In this document: piece after piece, positions 51,883 through 60,733 of the stretch
Layout of the letters: every line of letters begins with the position of its first letter
How positions within the stretch are numbered: the first letter of the stretch is position 1
From: an uncultured Lachnospiraceae bacterium
Lineage (GTDB): Bacteria > Bacillota > Clostridia > Lachnospirales > Lachnospiraceae
DNA: 64,000 nucleotides
Reading direction: 5' to 3'
NCBI GenBank assembly: GCA_910578345.1
Contig: CAJTRA010000002.1
Location: 186,001-250,000, forward strand
Notes under the pieces: generated by a model
What the model was told of the DNA's origin: nothing
The model's input: only the letters and a program-made list of their open reading frames with translations
Database searches by the model: none
Made by a program: the position numbers and the translations under genes

Positions 51883-53541
51883 CTACTGTTCCTGTTCCCG
51901 CACAAGATACTCCCCTGTCCCCATCAGAAGAAATACAAAGGGGGTACACAACACCTGCTGGTAGCAGAAAAAGTCATAACACATATACGACACCGCAGCC
52001 GCCGCAATTCCTGCAAGAAGCATGTTTTTTCTTCTATACCGCAGGAATCTGCAGACTGCCGTTCCAAAGATTCCCAGATAGGCTGCTGCGCCGAGCACTC
52101 CGCCATTGATCAGCATATTCAACCATTCATTGTGTGCATTGGTGAGAAGCTTTTCTCCCCACAAAAGCGCGGCTTCCTCCCCATGGTATGTCGTCACATA
52201 ACTGTTAAAGCAGTCAGGTCCCACGCCGAAGATCCTGTGACGCCAGCTCTCTTCTGAAATCACCTTACAGGCAAACTTCCAGATTCTTCCTCTGCCATTT
52301 CCCCAATCATCGCTCCAATTGAAATAAGAAATTCCCGACAGCATCTCTGACAAGCCTGCCGGCAGCATCTCCCGGTTCTGCAGAATCATAACAAGCACCG
52401 TCACCAGAAGAAGACCGAAGACAATGCTCATAACGTCCCGGCGGATTTTCCATCTATTCCTATACAAAACTGAACAAGTGCGATCGCCGGGCCCTCCTTG
52501 CAGACTCGAAGATTCTGTATAACTTCCCATACGGCCAACAAGGATTGTTCCTGCCAGACATGCTGTCAACAGCACCCATGTCACCCAGGACGTCCACATC
52601 AATTCCGTAAGAAAATCCGGCCGCAGTTCCGGATTCGGCTGTATCTGCATCAACAGATTCATTCCCTTTCCCGCCGCAAAGAACAGCGTAACCGCCGCAA
52701 GCAAACGGCATACTGTCTCTTCCTTTTCACAGGAGATCATTAAAAAGACCAGGAACATGCCGGCCAGCGCGAAATAAGCGCTGTCGCTGTTCTGCGTCAC
52801 TAAGGTGCAGAAGCCGGCCAACATATAGGCCCCTCCAAGAATCCGCCATTTTCCGGATTCGGCATAGAGGAAGACGCCCACACCAACAGGCAGCATGACT
52901 GACAGGAATGCCGCATACCATGTGGCCTGTCCGAGCGTTGACAGAAATTGCGCTTTCTGTGCATTATTTAATCCGTCATAGAATCCGATCGGATCGATCA
53001 ACAGGCGGTGCAGAATGCCAATTCCAAACACCACAGCCGCAGCCTGACACAGCACGACCAGCACTGTGCGATAGTATTTCCCGAACCGTGAGACAAACAG
53101 ATACAACAGCACAAAACTAAGCTGCGACAGAAATCCCATATTCCAGCCAAATGCGCCCCAAAGCGCGTCCTCGTAAAATCCACCGGATACCACAGACACT
53201 CCTGTCAGCATCAAATATGCCAGGACAAACCAATCCGTAACAGAAAGCCGCGGTCTTTGCTTCCGAACGACCATCCTGCAAACATAATATACCGCTGCCA
53301 TCACTAGCAGCACACTAAATCCGCCAATCATAATCCTGCGGTATGCTTCAAACTTCGCATTGCCGATCTGATGGTAGCCGTCTTTGGCGTAGAAGGGCAC
53401 GGCCACGCACAGAATCAGCAGCACTGCGGTAAGCAGATATTCGATCAACTGTCTGAGGCCTCCCGTGTCTGTATGACAAGCTTTGATTCCTGTCTGGCTC
53501 TTTCCATCTGCTCTATTCATTCCGCTTATCTTGCTGCTCAT
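51883..53541 (-). CDS. O-antigen ligase-like polytopic membrane protein (copy 1)
   Basis: A 552-residue membrane protein with 12 or so helices of the Wzy/WaaL/RfaL superfamily. The large periplasmic-type loop and its signature lie near the C-terminus: GNGRGRIWKFACKVI, GVGPDCFNSYVTTY, TNAHNEWLNMLINGGVLG. Family members polymerise or transfer lipid-linked glycans at the cell surface. It lies 36 bases after a homologous gene with the same motifs, so the pair arose by tandem duplication. Glycosyltransferase genes are not nearby. An alternative is a teichoic-acid or protein glycan ligase. Confidence 0.85.
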   Translation of the reverse strand: MSSKISGMNRADGKSQTGIKACHTDTGGLRQLIEYLLTAVLLILCVAVPFYAKDGYHQIGNAKFEAYRRIMIGGFSVLLVMAAVYYVCRMVVRKQRPRLSVTDWFVLAYLMLTGVSVVSGGFYEDALWGAFGWNMGFLSQLSFVLLYLFVSRFGKYYRTVLVVLCQAAAVVFGIGILHRLLIDPIGFYDGLNNAQKAQFLSTLGQATWYAAFLSVMLPVGVGVFLYAESGKWRILGGAYMLAGFCTLVTQNSDSAYFALAGMFLVFLMISCEKEETVCRLLAAVTLFFAAGKGMNLLMQIQPNPELRPDFLTELMWTSWVTWVLLTACLAGTILVGRMGSYTESSSLQGGPGDRTCSVLYRNRWKIRRDVMSIVFGLLLVTVLVMILQNREMLPAGLSEMLSGISYFNWSDDWGNGRGRIWKFACKVISEESWRHRIFGVGPDCFNSYVTTYHGEEAALLWGEKLLTNAHNEWLNMLINGGVLGAAAYLGIFGTAVCRFLRYRRKNMLLAGIAAAAVSYMCYDFFCYQQVLCTPFVFLLMGTGEYLVREQEQ

Positions 53542-53577
53542 CTACAATTTCTCCGTTTCTGTCTGTCTCATGAAATC

Positions 53578-55305
53578 CTATGCCGCTTTCGCAGCCTCCG
53601 TGCTAATGTCTTTCTTCTCGTCCCTAATCATTCTCTCCCCGATTCCAAGAATCATAAACATATAAGGGGTATGCAGAACCTGCTGAAAGCTGACCATATT
53701 GTGAACGGTATAGGCAAGCAGCACAACTGCATATACATACAAAAGCGGCTGCTTCTCCGCTCTTCTCAGATACCGCACAATGGCTGTCATAAAAATTCCT
53801 ACATAACAGAAAAGCCCCAGCACTCCTGTGTTCACAAGCATCGTCAGCCATTCATTATGGGCATTGGTCAAGCGCAGATCCCAGAACCTGTCAACCATTC
53901 TCTCCGCCAATTCCGGTACATCATAGATATAGTCTGCGAAACAATCCGGTCCGATCCCGACCAGTTTATGTAAGGCGTCCATGCTGTTATAGGCATCTAT
54001 CCCGCATTTCCATGTGGCGCCCCTGCCGTTTCCCCAATCCTCATTGAGAACAACTACCATATAGCTGTCTCTTTCTATCGAACCTGGCACATCCCGAAAT
54101 TGCAGGATCTCACTGTCCACCATCAATAAAAAAGCCGCAATACAAGCCGCGACAGCAGCAGCCACTGCCAACGCGCTAAAAATCCACCTGCGCTTTGCTG
54201 TCAGGAATTGTCCACGCCGTCCACAGATGCGCACTACCGTATAGATACAAACTAAAATCAAAAACTCTCTTATCATAACACCGCTGTTCAGCAATATGCA
54301 GGTGATCACCGACCCTTCTCCCGTTCCTCCCGGCGAGCAGCCCCATTGACAATAATTGTAGGAAAATCCTGGCAGATTATCCATCCCTCTCACCGCCAGA
54401 CAGGCCGCCGTAAAAAGCAGGCAAAGTTCGAGAAAACGATATAATTTTTGATCACTCTTAAGCGACAGGGCAAGTAGTACAAACAGTAACAGCAAAAAGA
54501 CAAGATAGGCACTGTTACTCCCCTGCGTGACCCCGGAAAGCATGGCAATAAAACTGTACACACCCAGTAACAGCTTTATGACCCCCTTATTGCTGCACCA
54601 ATATAACACGATCCCGATCGGCGCCGTCACTGCCCAATATCCACAGAACCAGTTAATATTACCCAGCGTAGAGATAAACGTTTCCGTCTGTCCCTCCATC
54701 GCGATCGGATAGAGCGAATAACGGTTGCATATTCCCAGCAGAAATACCAGTGCAGACGCAGACAGCCATATCCCCAGCCACTTTGCTTCACCGCCGCCGG
54801 CCTGGATGCTGTCTGTACCGTCCTGTGGCATCCTGCAAAGTTTCCTCCCATCCACGTCAAAATAACGTGAAAAGAAGAAATACAATAAGACGAACATGAT
54901 CTGGCTCATAGTACCCATGTACCATCCTTCCTCGCCCCACAATGCATCCTTCTTATATGCCGAACACAGATACGATAACATCACCGTCAGACAATAGCCA
55001 TACACAAACCAGTCTGTCACAGACATCTGCCGGTAATGATTCACAATCCACTCCCGGTCCCTGCTCATTAGCGCCGTCAATATAACAACAAGCCCCATTG
55101 CCGCCAGCGTAACCAGCGTCACGTTCCGGAAGAAATCATACTTTACCTCTCCGATCTGCACGTAGCCCCCTGGCGCATACAGAGGATAGACGGCAATCAT
55201 AATGAAAAAATACGCTTTGAGAATGCTCCCGCAGAGCATGGTATGTATGCCGGATGTCCCGGCTGTATTTGCCTGGTCTTTTTGGCCATTTGCCTTTTGA
55301 CACAT
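53578..55305 (-). CDS. O-antigen ligase-like polytopic membrane protein (copy 2)
   Basis: Paralogue of the downstream gene, 575 residues from the ATG at 55305 (AAGAAGGA 12 bases upstream; a TTG start at 55317 sits too close to it). Shared motifs are GNGRGATWKCGIDAY, GIGPDCFADYIYD and TNAHNEWLTMLVNTGVLG; the N-terminal PLYAPGGYVQIGEVKYDFFR also matches PFYAKDGYHQIGNAKFEAYR in the other copy. Both have around 12 membrane helices. It is first in the two-gene run. The substrate is unknown. Confidence 0.85.
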   Translation of the reverse strand: MCQKANGQKDQANTAGTSGIHTMLCGSILKAYFFIMIAVYPLYAPGGYVQIGEVKYDFFRNVTLVTLAAMGLVVILTALMSRDREWIVNHYRQMSVTDWFVYGYCLTVMLSYLCSAYKKDALWGEEGWYMGTMSQIMFVLLYFFFSRYFDVDGRKLCRMPQDGTDSIQAGGGEAKWLGIWLSASALVFLLGICNRYSLYPIAMEGQTETFISTLGNINWFCGYWAVTAPIGIVLYWCSNKGVIKLLLGVYSFIAMLSGVTQGSNSAYLVFLLLLFVLLALSLKSDQKLYRFLELCLLFTAACLAVRGMDNLPGFSYNYCQWGCSPGGTGEGSVITCILLNSGVMIREFLILVCIYTVVRICGRRGQFLTAKRRWIFSALAVAAAVAACIAAFLLMVDSEILQFRDVPGSIERDSYMVVVLNEDWGNGRGATWKCGIDAYNSMDALHKLVGIGPDCFADYIYDVPELAERMVDRFWDLRLTNAHNEWLTMLVNTGVLGLFCYVGIFMTAIVRYLRRAEKQPLLYVYAVVLLAYTVHNMVSFQQVLHTPYMFMILGIGERMIRDEKKDISTEAAKAA

Positions 55306-55429
55306 TTTACTGTTCAATCCTTCTTCTTTTCTTATTTTTCTATTGTATCATAATCGAACGATTGCTTCCCGTCAAATTCCAGTGTTTCCTACCATTTCGC
55401 ATCAGTTCAGCCTATGACCTCTCTGTCAC

Positions 55430-55473
55430 CGAATCTGTCCATTTCAAGTCGTCTTCGACGATGGTCAGATTCG
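55430..55473 (-). other. Nested hairpin directly after the ytvI-like stop codon
   Basis: Three successive perfectly paired segments: CGAATCTG/CAGATTCG, CCAT/ATGG and GTCG/CGAC, closing on a TCTT loop. It begins one base after the stop codon on the minus strand. There is no T run, so it may stabilise the mRNA 3' end rather than terminate. Confidence 0.6.
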
Positions 55474-55474
55474 A

Positions 55475-56518
55475 TCATGCGCCTCTCTCTGTCTTCCAAA
55501 TCTTATAAATGACGATCAATGCCAGCGGTCCTTTTACGATTCCGCCTACGCCAAACAGCTTTACTCCGGCATAGACCGCCAGCAGCATAAAGACAGGCGC
55601 AATGCCGATCCTCTTCCCGATCAGTTTCGGCTCCAGCAGTTCTCTTGCCACAATACAGACGCCGTACAATGCCAGGCATACGATCATTCGTACATATTCA
55701 CCGTTCAAAAGCTGCCAGGCCGATAACGGCACCAATACGATTCCCGTCCCGATAAAAGGCAGCATATCCAGAACTCCTGCCAGCATCCCAAACAGGACAC
55801 CGCCTGGAATTCCCGCGATCCCCAGCGTCACACTGCATACAATACTGATGATGAGCAGAATGACCCCCTGTGCCCTGACAAAGGTGATGATATAGGATAA
55901 GACGCCCTCTACCACAGACCAGACAAACTGCAGCTCCTCTGATCTCTTAAGCCCATCCACAAGCGCCGTATATTCCTTTTCCATCAAGAATACCGCAATA
56001 CATGTAATGGCCAAAAAACCGACCGCCGCAAAGATTGCTTTGAAACAGTTATAAGAGGAAGAAAGAATCTGCGGCACCACCTGTATCTGTACATTCTCCA
56101 TGACGACCGTCATCTGCTCGATCAGATATGTCTCAATCTGTCCGCCGTCCCAGCCGAATTTTCCATCTAGCCCGCAGCAGCATCTGTGAAAGAACAGCTC
56201 CAACTGTTGTCCTGCCTGCGCACAGATCGCCGGCAGCCCTTCCAACTGCCTGCCGCCAAGCAGCAGTACAATCCACAAAAGAACTGCCGTCAGCACAAAA
56301 AGTGGAAGAAAAATACCGATTGCCAGAAATTTCTTCTTTATGGGAATCCTCTTCTGTATACGCTCCAGCAACGGATAACATAAAGTGATCAGCAAAAAGG
56401 CCAGAATAAAAGGTGCAACTAAGGTAAAAAGATACCGGAAGAAAAACCAGACGCCCGCGCAGACGATACCCATCCGGATCATCTTATTATCCCATAGTGT
56501 ATTACCTTCTTTGATCAT
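55475..56518 (-). CDS. ytvI: AI-2E family membrane protein, sporulation YtvI-like
   Basis: A 347-residue membrane protein from the ATG at 56518 (AGAGGG upstream). About seven helices: two or three at the N-terminus, a soluble middle region (about 100-160), then the family-specific C-terminal block with MLAGVLDMLPFIGTGIVLVP and EPKLIGKRIGIAPVFMLLAV. Firmicute members with this length and CxC-rich middle are annotated YtvI and are induced during sporulation; others export autoinducer-2 or sodium. The sporulation assignment is by similarity. Confidence 0.85.
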   Translation of the reverse strand: MIKEGNTLWDNKMIRMGIVCAGVWFFFRYLFTLVAPFILAFLLITLCYPLLERIQKRIPIKKKFLAIGIFLPLFVLTAVLLWIVLLLGGRQLEGLPAICAQAGQQLELFFHRCCCGLDGKFGWDGGQIETYLIEQMTVVMENVQIQVVPQILSSSYNCFKAIFAAVGFLAITCIAVFLMEKEYTALVDGLKRSEELQFVWSVVEGVLSYIITFVRAQGVILLIISIVCSVTLGIAGIPGGVLFGMLAGVLDMLPFIGTGIVLVPLSAWQLLNGEYVRMIVCLALYGVCIVARELLEPKLIGKRIGIAPVFMLLAVYAGVKLFGVGGIVKGPLALIVIYKIWKTERGA

Positions 56519-56579
56519 GTACCTTATCCCTCTCTTTTTCCTTCCTGATCGGGCAGCGAAAAGAGTGCCCTGTACCATC

Positions 56580-56613
56580 GAAAAAGAAGCAGGACTTTCA
56601 AGTCTCTGCTTCT
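56580..56613 (-). terminator. Terminator after the pseudouridine synthase gene
   Basis: AGAAGCAGGACTT (56585-56597) pairs with AAGTCTCTGCTTCT (56600-56613) with one bulged base; followed on the minus strand by TTTTTC. It separates the pseudouridine synthase gene from the ytvI-like gene. Confidence 0.75.
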
Positions 56614-56650
56614 CTGTCTTCTCTCTTTATTATGTTTCGTTTCTAAATGA

Positions 56651-57466
56651 TTATACCTCAATTCTGTTGGCTGCAGCAGTCACTTTCTCCAGAAATCCCT
56701 CCTTCTGAAAGGCTTTTCCTTCCGGCCGGATCATAAATGTCATCCTTTCTCCCGTCGTCGGATGCATGAACGAAAGCCGGTACGCGCACAGGGCAATCTC
56801 TTTAATCTGCATCCGCTTCGATAGCCGGACCGTCTGTGCATCTGCATATTTATAATCTCCCAGTAGACTCATTCCCACATGGCTCATCTGCACACGGATC
56901 TGATGGTGCCTGCCTGTATCCAGGCGGATTCTTGCAAGTGCAATGCTGCCTGCCCCTTCCTCTTCCCCTGCTTCTGCCTCAACCGTCTGCTCCCCCAGGA
57001 TCTCATAATGCAGAAACGCCCGTTTGGCGCCTTTCCTCTCAGGCGGCACAATGCAGGACATATTAGTCCTGCTGTCTTTCACAAGGTAATCTTCTAAGTC
57101 TCTTTCCTTCAAGAGATTCTTTCCGCACACGACTGCATAGTAATATTTCTCTGTCTGTTCTTCCGCAATCTGCCTGCTCAAGCCAGCCGCCGCCTGACGA
57201 TTCTTCGCCAATACGAGAATGCCTTCTACCGGCTGGTCAAGACGGTGTACCACTCCGACATACGGCGTCGATCCTTCCTTCCTGCCGCTATGCGCCATGC
57301 CATCGCTCTGTCTGCCTGCATTATCCTTTGCCTTTCGTGACAGATAATTGGCAATCTCACTCACCATATCCGCCTGCCCGATCCTGGAAGTCTGTGTTGC
57401 GATTCCCGCCGCCTTATGACAGACAATGATGTCTTTATCTTCATATAGAATCCTTTTCTGATTCAT
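56651..57466 (-). CDS. RluA-family RNA pseudouridine synthase
   Basis: A 271-residue pseudouridine synthase from the ATG at 57466 (GGGGA five bases upstream). The catalytic aspartate is D77 in VHRLDQPVEGILVLAKN; other family sites are EKYYYAVVCG, RLDTGRHHQIRVQMSH and GDYKYAD. There is no S4 domain, so it resembles the RluA/YlyB short group. The YLSRKAKDNAG to REKGS-type insertion (about 41-66) before the catalytic motif is typical of Lachnospiraceae members. The target uridine is not predictable. Confidence 0.92.
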   Translation of the reverse strand: MNQKRILYEDKDIIVCHKAAGIATQTSRIGQADMVSEIANYLSRKAKDNAGRQSDGMAHSGRKEGSTPYVGVVHRLDQPVEGILVLAKNRQAAAGLSRQIAEEQTEKYYYAVVCGKNLLKERDLEDYLVKDSRTNMSCIVPPERKGAKRAFLHYEILGEQTVEAEAGEEEGAGSIALARIRLDTGRHHQIRVQMSHVGMSLLGDYKYADAQTVRLSKRMQIKEIALCAYRLSFMHPTTGERMTFMIRPEGKAFQKEGFLEKVTAAANRIEV

Positions 57467-57536
57467 CTTAATCCCCATTCCGGAGCGTCACAAATAGCCA
57501 TGTGAAGCAGTAGACTTTCCGGCTCCTGAAAACAGA

Positions 57537-58226
57537 TCAAACCTTGAACCGATAGCCAACACCCCAGATTGTCTCAATATACTGCGGTTTGGCGGTATCA
57601 AATTCAATTTTCTCACGAATCTTCTTGATATGCACTGTTACCGTTGCAATATCCCCGATCGAATCCATATCCCAGATCTCCCGGAAAAGCTCTTCTTTCG
57701 AGTACACATGATTCGGATTCTCCGCCAAAAAAGTCAGAAGATCAAATTCCTTCGTCGTGAATATCCTCTCTTCCCCATCCACATAGACTCTTCTGGCCGT
57801 CTTGTCGATCTTGAGACCCCTGATCTCTATGATATCATTCACTTTCTGATTGCTGCCTACCAGCCTGTCATAACGCGCCATATGCGCTTTCACTCTTGCC
57901 ACCAGCTCTGACGGGCTGAAAGGTTTCGTCATATAATCATCAGCGCCTAATCCGAGCCCTCGGATCTTATCGATGTCGTCCTTCTTGGCTGAAACCATGA
58001 TGATCGGTATATTCTTCTCCTCGCGGATCTTCTTGCACACTTCGAAACCATCCATTCCAGGCAGCATCAGATCCAGGATCACCAGATCGAAATCACCCGT
58101 CATTGCCGTCTCCAATCCCTTATCGCCCGTATTTTCAATCGTAACTTCGAAATCGCTCAATTCAAGATAATCTTTCTCCAGATCTGCAATCGCCTCTTCG
58201 TCTTCCACGATCAAAATTTTACTCAT
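57537..58226 (-). CDS. OmpR-family response regulator
   Basis: A 229-residue response regulator: receiver domain with EDEE at 8-11, phosphoacceptor D52 (LVILDLMLPGMDG) and YMTKPFSPSELVARV; winged helix with EFDLLTFLAENPNHVYSKEE and IETIWGVGYRFKV. It is downstream of the kinase gene 58361-59839 with a 134-base gap, the reverse of the usual regulator-first order, so it may have an additional promoter in the gap. Confidence 0.94.
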   Translation of the reverse strand: MSKILIVEDEEAIADLEKDYLELSDFEVTIENTGDKGLETAMTGDFDLVILDLMLPGMDGFEVCKKIREEKNIPIIMVSAKKDDIDKIRGLGLGADDYMTKPFSPSELVARVKAHMARYDRLVGSNQKVNDIIEIRGLKIDKTARRVYVDGEERIFTTKEFDLLTFLAENPNHVYSKEELFREIWDMDSIGDIATVTVHIKKIREKIEFDTAKPQYIETIWGVGYRFKV

Positions 58227-58360
58227 GACTTTCTTCCTTCCTCCCTGTCTTTTCTATTTCGTTACCATTCAAAGCTTTCCGTGATTCACAGTAACGACAT
58301 TTACACATTCCATGCTGCCTGTGGCGAGGCGCCGGATACTTCCCTCTTTCCTCCCGCCGG

Positions 58361-59839
58361 TCATTGTTCCGGCGGCGCCTGATATTTGCGTATCACGAAG
58401 TGCATACATGTTCCTTCCTTCTCTTTACTGGTGGCCCAGATATAACCGCCATGATCTTCTATGATCTTCTTAACAATGGATAAGCCGATACCGCTTCCGC
58501 CTTTGGAAGAATTGCGGGACGCATCGGTACGGTAGAACCGTTCGAATATATTCGGCAGATCTTTGGCCGCAATCCCCATTCCGTTATCCTCGATCTCCAC
58601 CCGGATCGAATCTACCTCATCCAAAATGCGGATATCGATCACACCCTGCTCTTTATCCATATATTTAACACTGTTGCCGATGATATTGTTGATCACCCGC
58701 TTGATCTGTTCCGGATCCGCAATGATCTGCGTGGACGCTTCCACCAGATCGTCATAATTAAGCTGGATGTTCTTGGATTCCAGATCCAGACCCACTTCCT
58801 CCACGCAGTCCCCGAAATAATCTGCCACATTGATCCTGCGGAACGTATATGGAATCCTGTTGTTGTCAATACCGGAATACGTCGTCAGCTCATTGATCAG
58901 CCGATCCATATCATTGGCCTTGTCATAGATCGTCTTAATATACTTATTCATCTTCTCCGGCGTATCCGCTACGCCGTCCATGATGCCCTCCACATATCCT
59001 TTGATCGCTGTGATCGGCGTCTTCAGATCATGGGAGATATTGCTGACCAGTTCTTTATTCTTCTGCTCATGCTCAAACTTCTCATCAGTGGATTCCTTCA
59101 ACCTGAGCCGCATATCCTCATAATTGCGGTAAAGTTCACCGATCTCGCCTTTCTCCTGCGTCGTCAGCATATACTCCAGATTGCCCTCGGCAATGTTCTG
59201 CATCGCGATATCAAGCTGATTGATCGGGGTGAAAATTCCTTTCTGAATCCACTGCGTCAGCACCAGACTGGTAAAGACAAGTACCAGGATAAAGGCGACG
59301 ATCATATTCCGCAGCGCTCTTTTGGAAATAAGGGAACTCACTCCTGATACGATAAAGAAACTGCCTTTATCCCCATCCGTAAATTCAAAATCTGCCTGCT
59401 TGACAAGCTTCTTCATATCATTGTAGTAATATCCCGTCTCCATGTCCGGCATCTCGTTTCCATATTCCGGAAGCGTGCTGAAGATCTTCCTGGCGGCGTT
59501 CAGATTACTCGTATAGTAGATGCTGTCCCCTTTCCTTACGATAATATAGGAGAATTTGCTGTTCAGATGTGCACTGATCTCATCAAGATACTCCCGATCC
59601 TCTAATTTAACAGAATCGCTGGTGATCTGCTGGTTCACCTCATGCAGAAGATCTTCCGTGATCTGGCTGTAGTTCTCGATCGTATATGTGAAAGGCACTC
59701 TATTCACATCTAAAAGACTGAAGTCTCCTTCCGCATCTTCAATATGACTGCCAATCAGGAGAAAAGCGGCGCATGTCAGCATAAGCGGCAGGAGCACGAT
59801 GACGATTGACGTGACCATAAGTCTTGTTTTAAATTTCAC
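58361..59839 (-). CDS. Sensor histidine kinase with HAMP domain
   Basis: A 492-residue kinase beginning at a GTG (59839) with GAGGG nine bases upstream. Helices at about 8-30 and 180-202 enclose an extracytoplasmic sensor of 150 residues; HAMP follows. The phosphoacceptor His is in NISHDLKTPITAIKG near residue 268, and ATP-site motifs are IIGNSVKYM, IEDNGMGIAAKDL and GSGIGLSIVKKI. It is the partner of the regulator at 57537-58226. Its upstream region holds two inverted repeats (59931-59945 and 59962-59984). The signal is unknown. Confidence 0.93.
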   Translation of the reverse strand: MKFKTRLMVTSIVIVLLPLMLTCAAFLLIGSHIEDAEGDFSLLDVNRVPFTYTIENYSQITEDLLHEVNQQITSDSVKLEDREYLDEISAHLNSKFSYIIVRKGDSIYYTSNLNAARKIFSTLPEYGNEMPDMETGYYYNDMKKLVKQADFEFTDGDKGSFFIVSGVSSLISKRALRNMIVAFILVLVFTSLVLTQWIQKGIFTPINQLDIAMQNIAEGNLEYMLTTQEKGEIGELYRNYEDMRLRLKESTDEKFEHEQKNKELVSNISHDLKTPITAIKGYVEGIMDGVADTPEKMNKYIKTIYDKANDMDRLINELTTYSGIDNNRIPYTFRRINVADYFGDCVEEVGLDLESKNIQLNYDDLVEASTQIIADPEQIKRVINNIIGNSVKYMDKEQGVIDIRILDEVDSIRVEIEDNGMGIAAKDLPNIFERFYRTDASRNSSKGGSGIGLSIVKKIIEDHGGYIWATSKEKEGTCMHFVIRKYQAPPEQ

Positions 59840-59927
59840 AGGAATATCCCTCTTCTCTCAGGCTGCTCGTCTATTCTGTTTCCGACTCCTGCCAAAGCCA
59901 TATACGAAAGCTTTTACAAGGCCGAAA

Positions 59928-59984
59928 GTGACATTTCTAATGTCGTTAACTTTAGAACTTTACAGGTAGGATCAATATACCTGT
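59928..59984. promoter_or_regulatory. Two inverted repeats upstream of the histidine kinase gene
   Basis: GACATT-TCT-AATGTC at 59930-59944 is a perfect 6-bp inverted repeat and is followed by GTTAAC; ACAGGTA-9-TACCTGT at 59962-59984 is a perfect 7-bp inverted repeat. They lie 90-145 bases ahead of the kinase start. The rest of 59840-60130 has no gene; a 20-base A/T palindrome sits at 60041-60060. Confidence 0.45.
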
Positions 59985-60130
59985 TAACTAATATACCATA
60001 TTTTCTGCGGATGGAAATAAAACATATCCTATAATCTTATAAAAAATTTATAAATTTTTTAAACAATCGATCTCCTCTGTTGTGAAAATGGACAAGGATC
60101 CTTTCCTCAACCTGGAATTTAATTTATGAG

Positions 60131-60159
60131 TTGACAGTTTCTTCCTGATTTGTTATATT
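60131..60159 (+). promoter_or_regulatory. Promoter of the Fur/PerR-family gene
   Basis: TTGACA (60131-60136) and TATATT (60154-60159) with exactly 17 bases between. Confidence 0.8.
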
Positions 60160-60166
60160 AACCATA

Positions 60167-60183
60167 ATAGTAATGATTCCTAT
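60167..60183 (+). promoter_or_regulatory. Candidate PerR/Fur box at the start point
   Basis: ATAGTAAT-G-ATTCCTAT is a 17-base inverted repeat with 7 of 8 paired positions, matching the 7-1-7 layout of Fur/PerR boxes and lying eight bases after the -10 box, where autorepression would occur. Confidence 0.55.
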
Positions 60184-60198
60184 TTTTAAGGAGTTGAA

Positions 60199-60621
60199 AT
60201 GGCCCTCAAATACAGCAGACAAAGACAAGTGATCAAAGACTTTCTTATGACTCGTAAAGACCATCCGACTGCCGATACGGTGTATATGAATGTCCGAACT
60301 GAATATCCTAATATCAGTCTTGGCACTGTATACCGTAACCTTTCGCTTCTTGCGGATATCGGTGAGATACAGCGTCTGCGGTTTGCTGATGGTGTGGATC
60401 ATTTTGACGCAGATACTTCCGCTCATTATCATTTTGTCTGCACGCAGTGCGGACGGATCATTGATCTGAAAATGGACAGCCTCGATCACATCATGGATAT
60501 AGCCGGAACCGGCTTTGACGGAGAGATCAAAGGGCACGTCACTTATTTCCACGGTCTGTGCCGTGACTGCAAAAAAATGAGTAAAGCTCATTTGCAAGAT
60601 TCGGTTTACGAATTCGAATAA
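60199..60621 (+). CDS. perR: Fur-family regulator, PerR-like
   Basis: A 140-residue metal-dependent repressor. The N-terminal winged helix (HPTADTVYMNVRTEYPNISL, GTVYRNLSLLADIGE) is followed by a dimerisation domain with structural zinc cysteines C81, C84, C121 and C124. Likely regulatory metal ligands H22, H68, D70, H76 and H78 correspond to the iron site of PerR, whose histidines are oxidised by peroxide. The neighbours reverse rubrerythrin and rubredoxin form a peroxide-scavenging set and support PerR over Fur or Zur. An AAGGAG site is present; a 7-1-7 box overlaps its own promoter. Confidence 0.88.
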   Translation: MALKYSRQRQVIKDFLMTRKDHPTADTVYMNVRTEYPNISLGTVYRNLSLLADIGEIQRLRFADGVDHFDADTSAHYHFVCTQCGRIIDLKMDSLDHIMDIAGTGFDGEIKGHVTYFHGLCRDCKKMSKAHLQDSVYEFE

Positions 60622-60733
60622 ACAGACGAACTCGGACAGGCTCGCGGGAATAAATAAGATTGCGAACTGAGACAGGCATATTTTCTATGCAATGTCTTAC
60701 AATATATTTCAAAAAGAAAAGGAGAATAGAATT

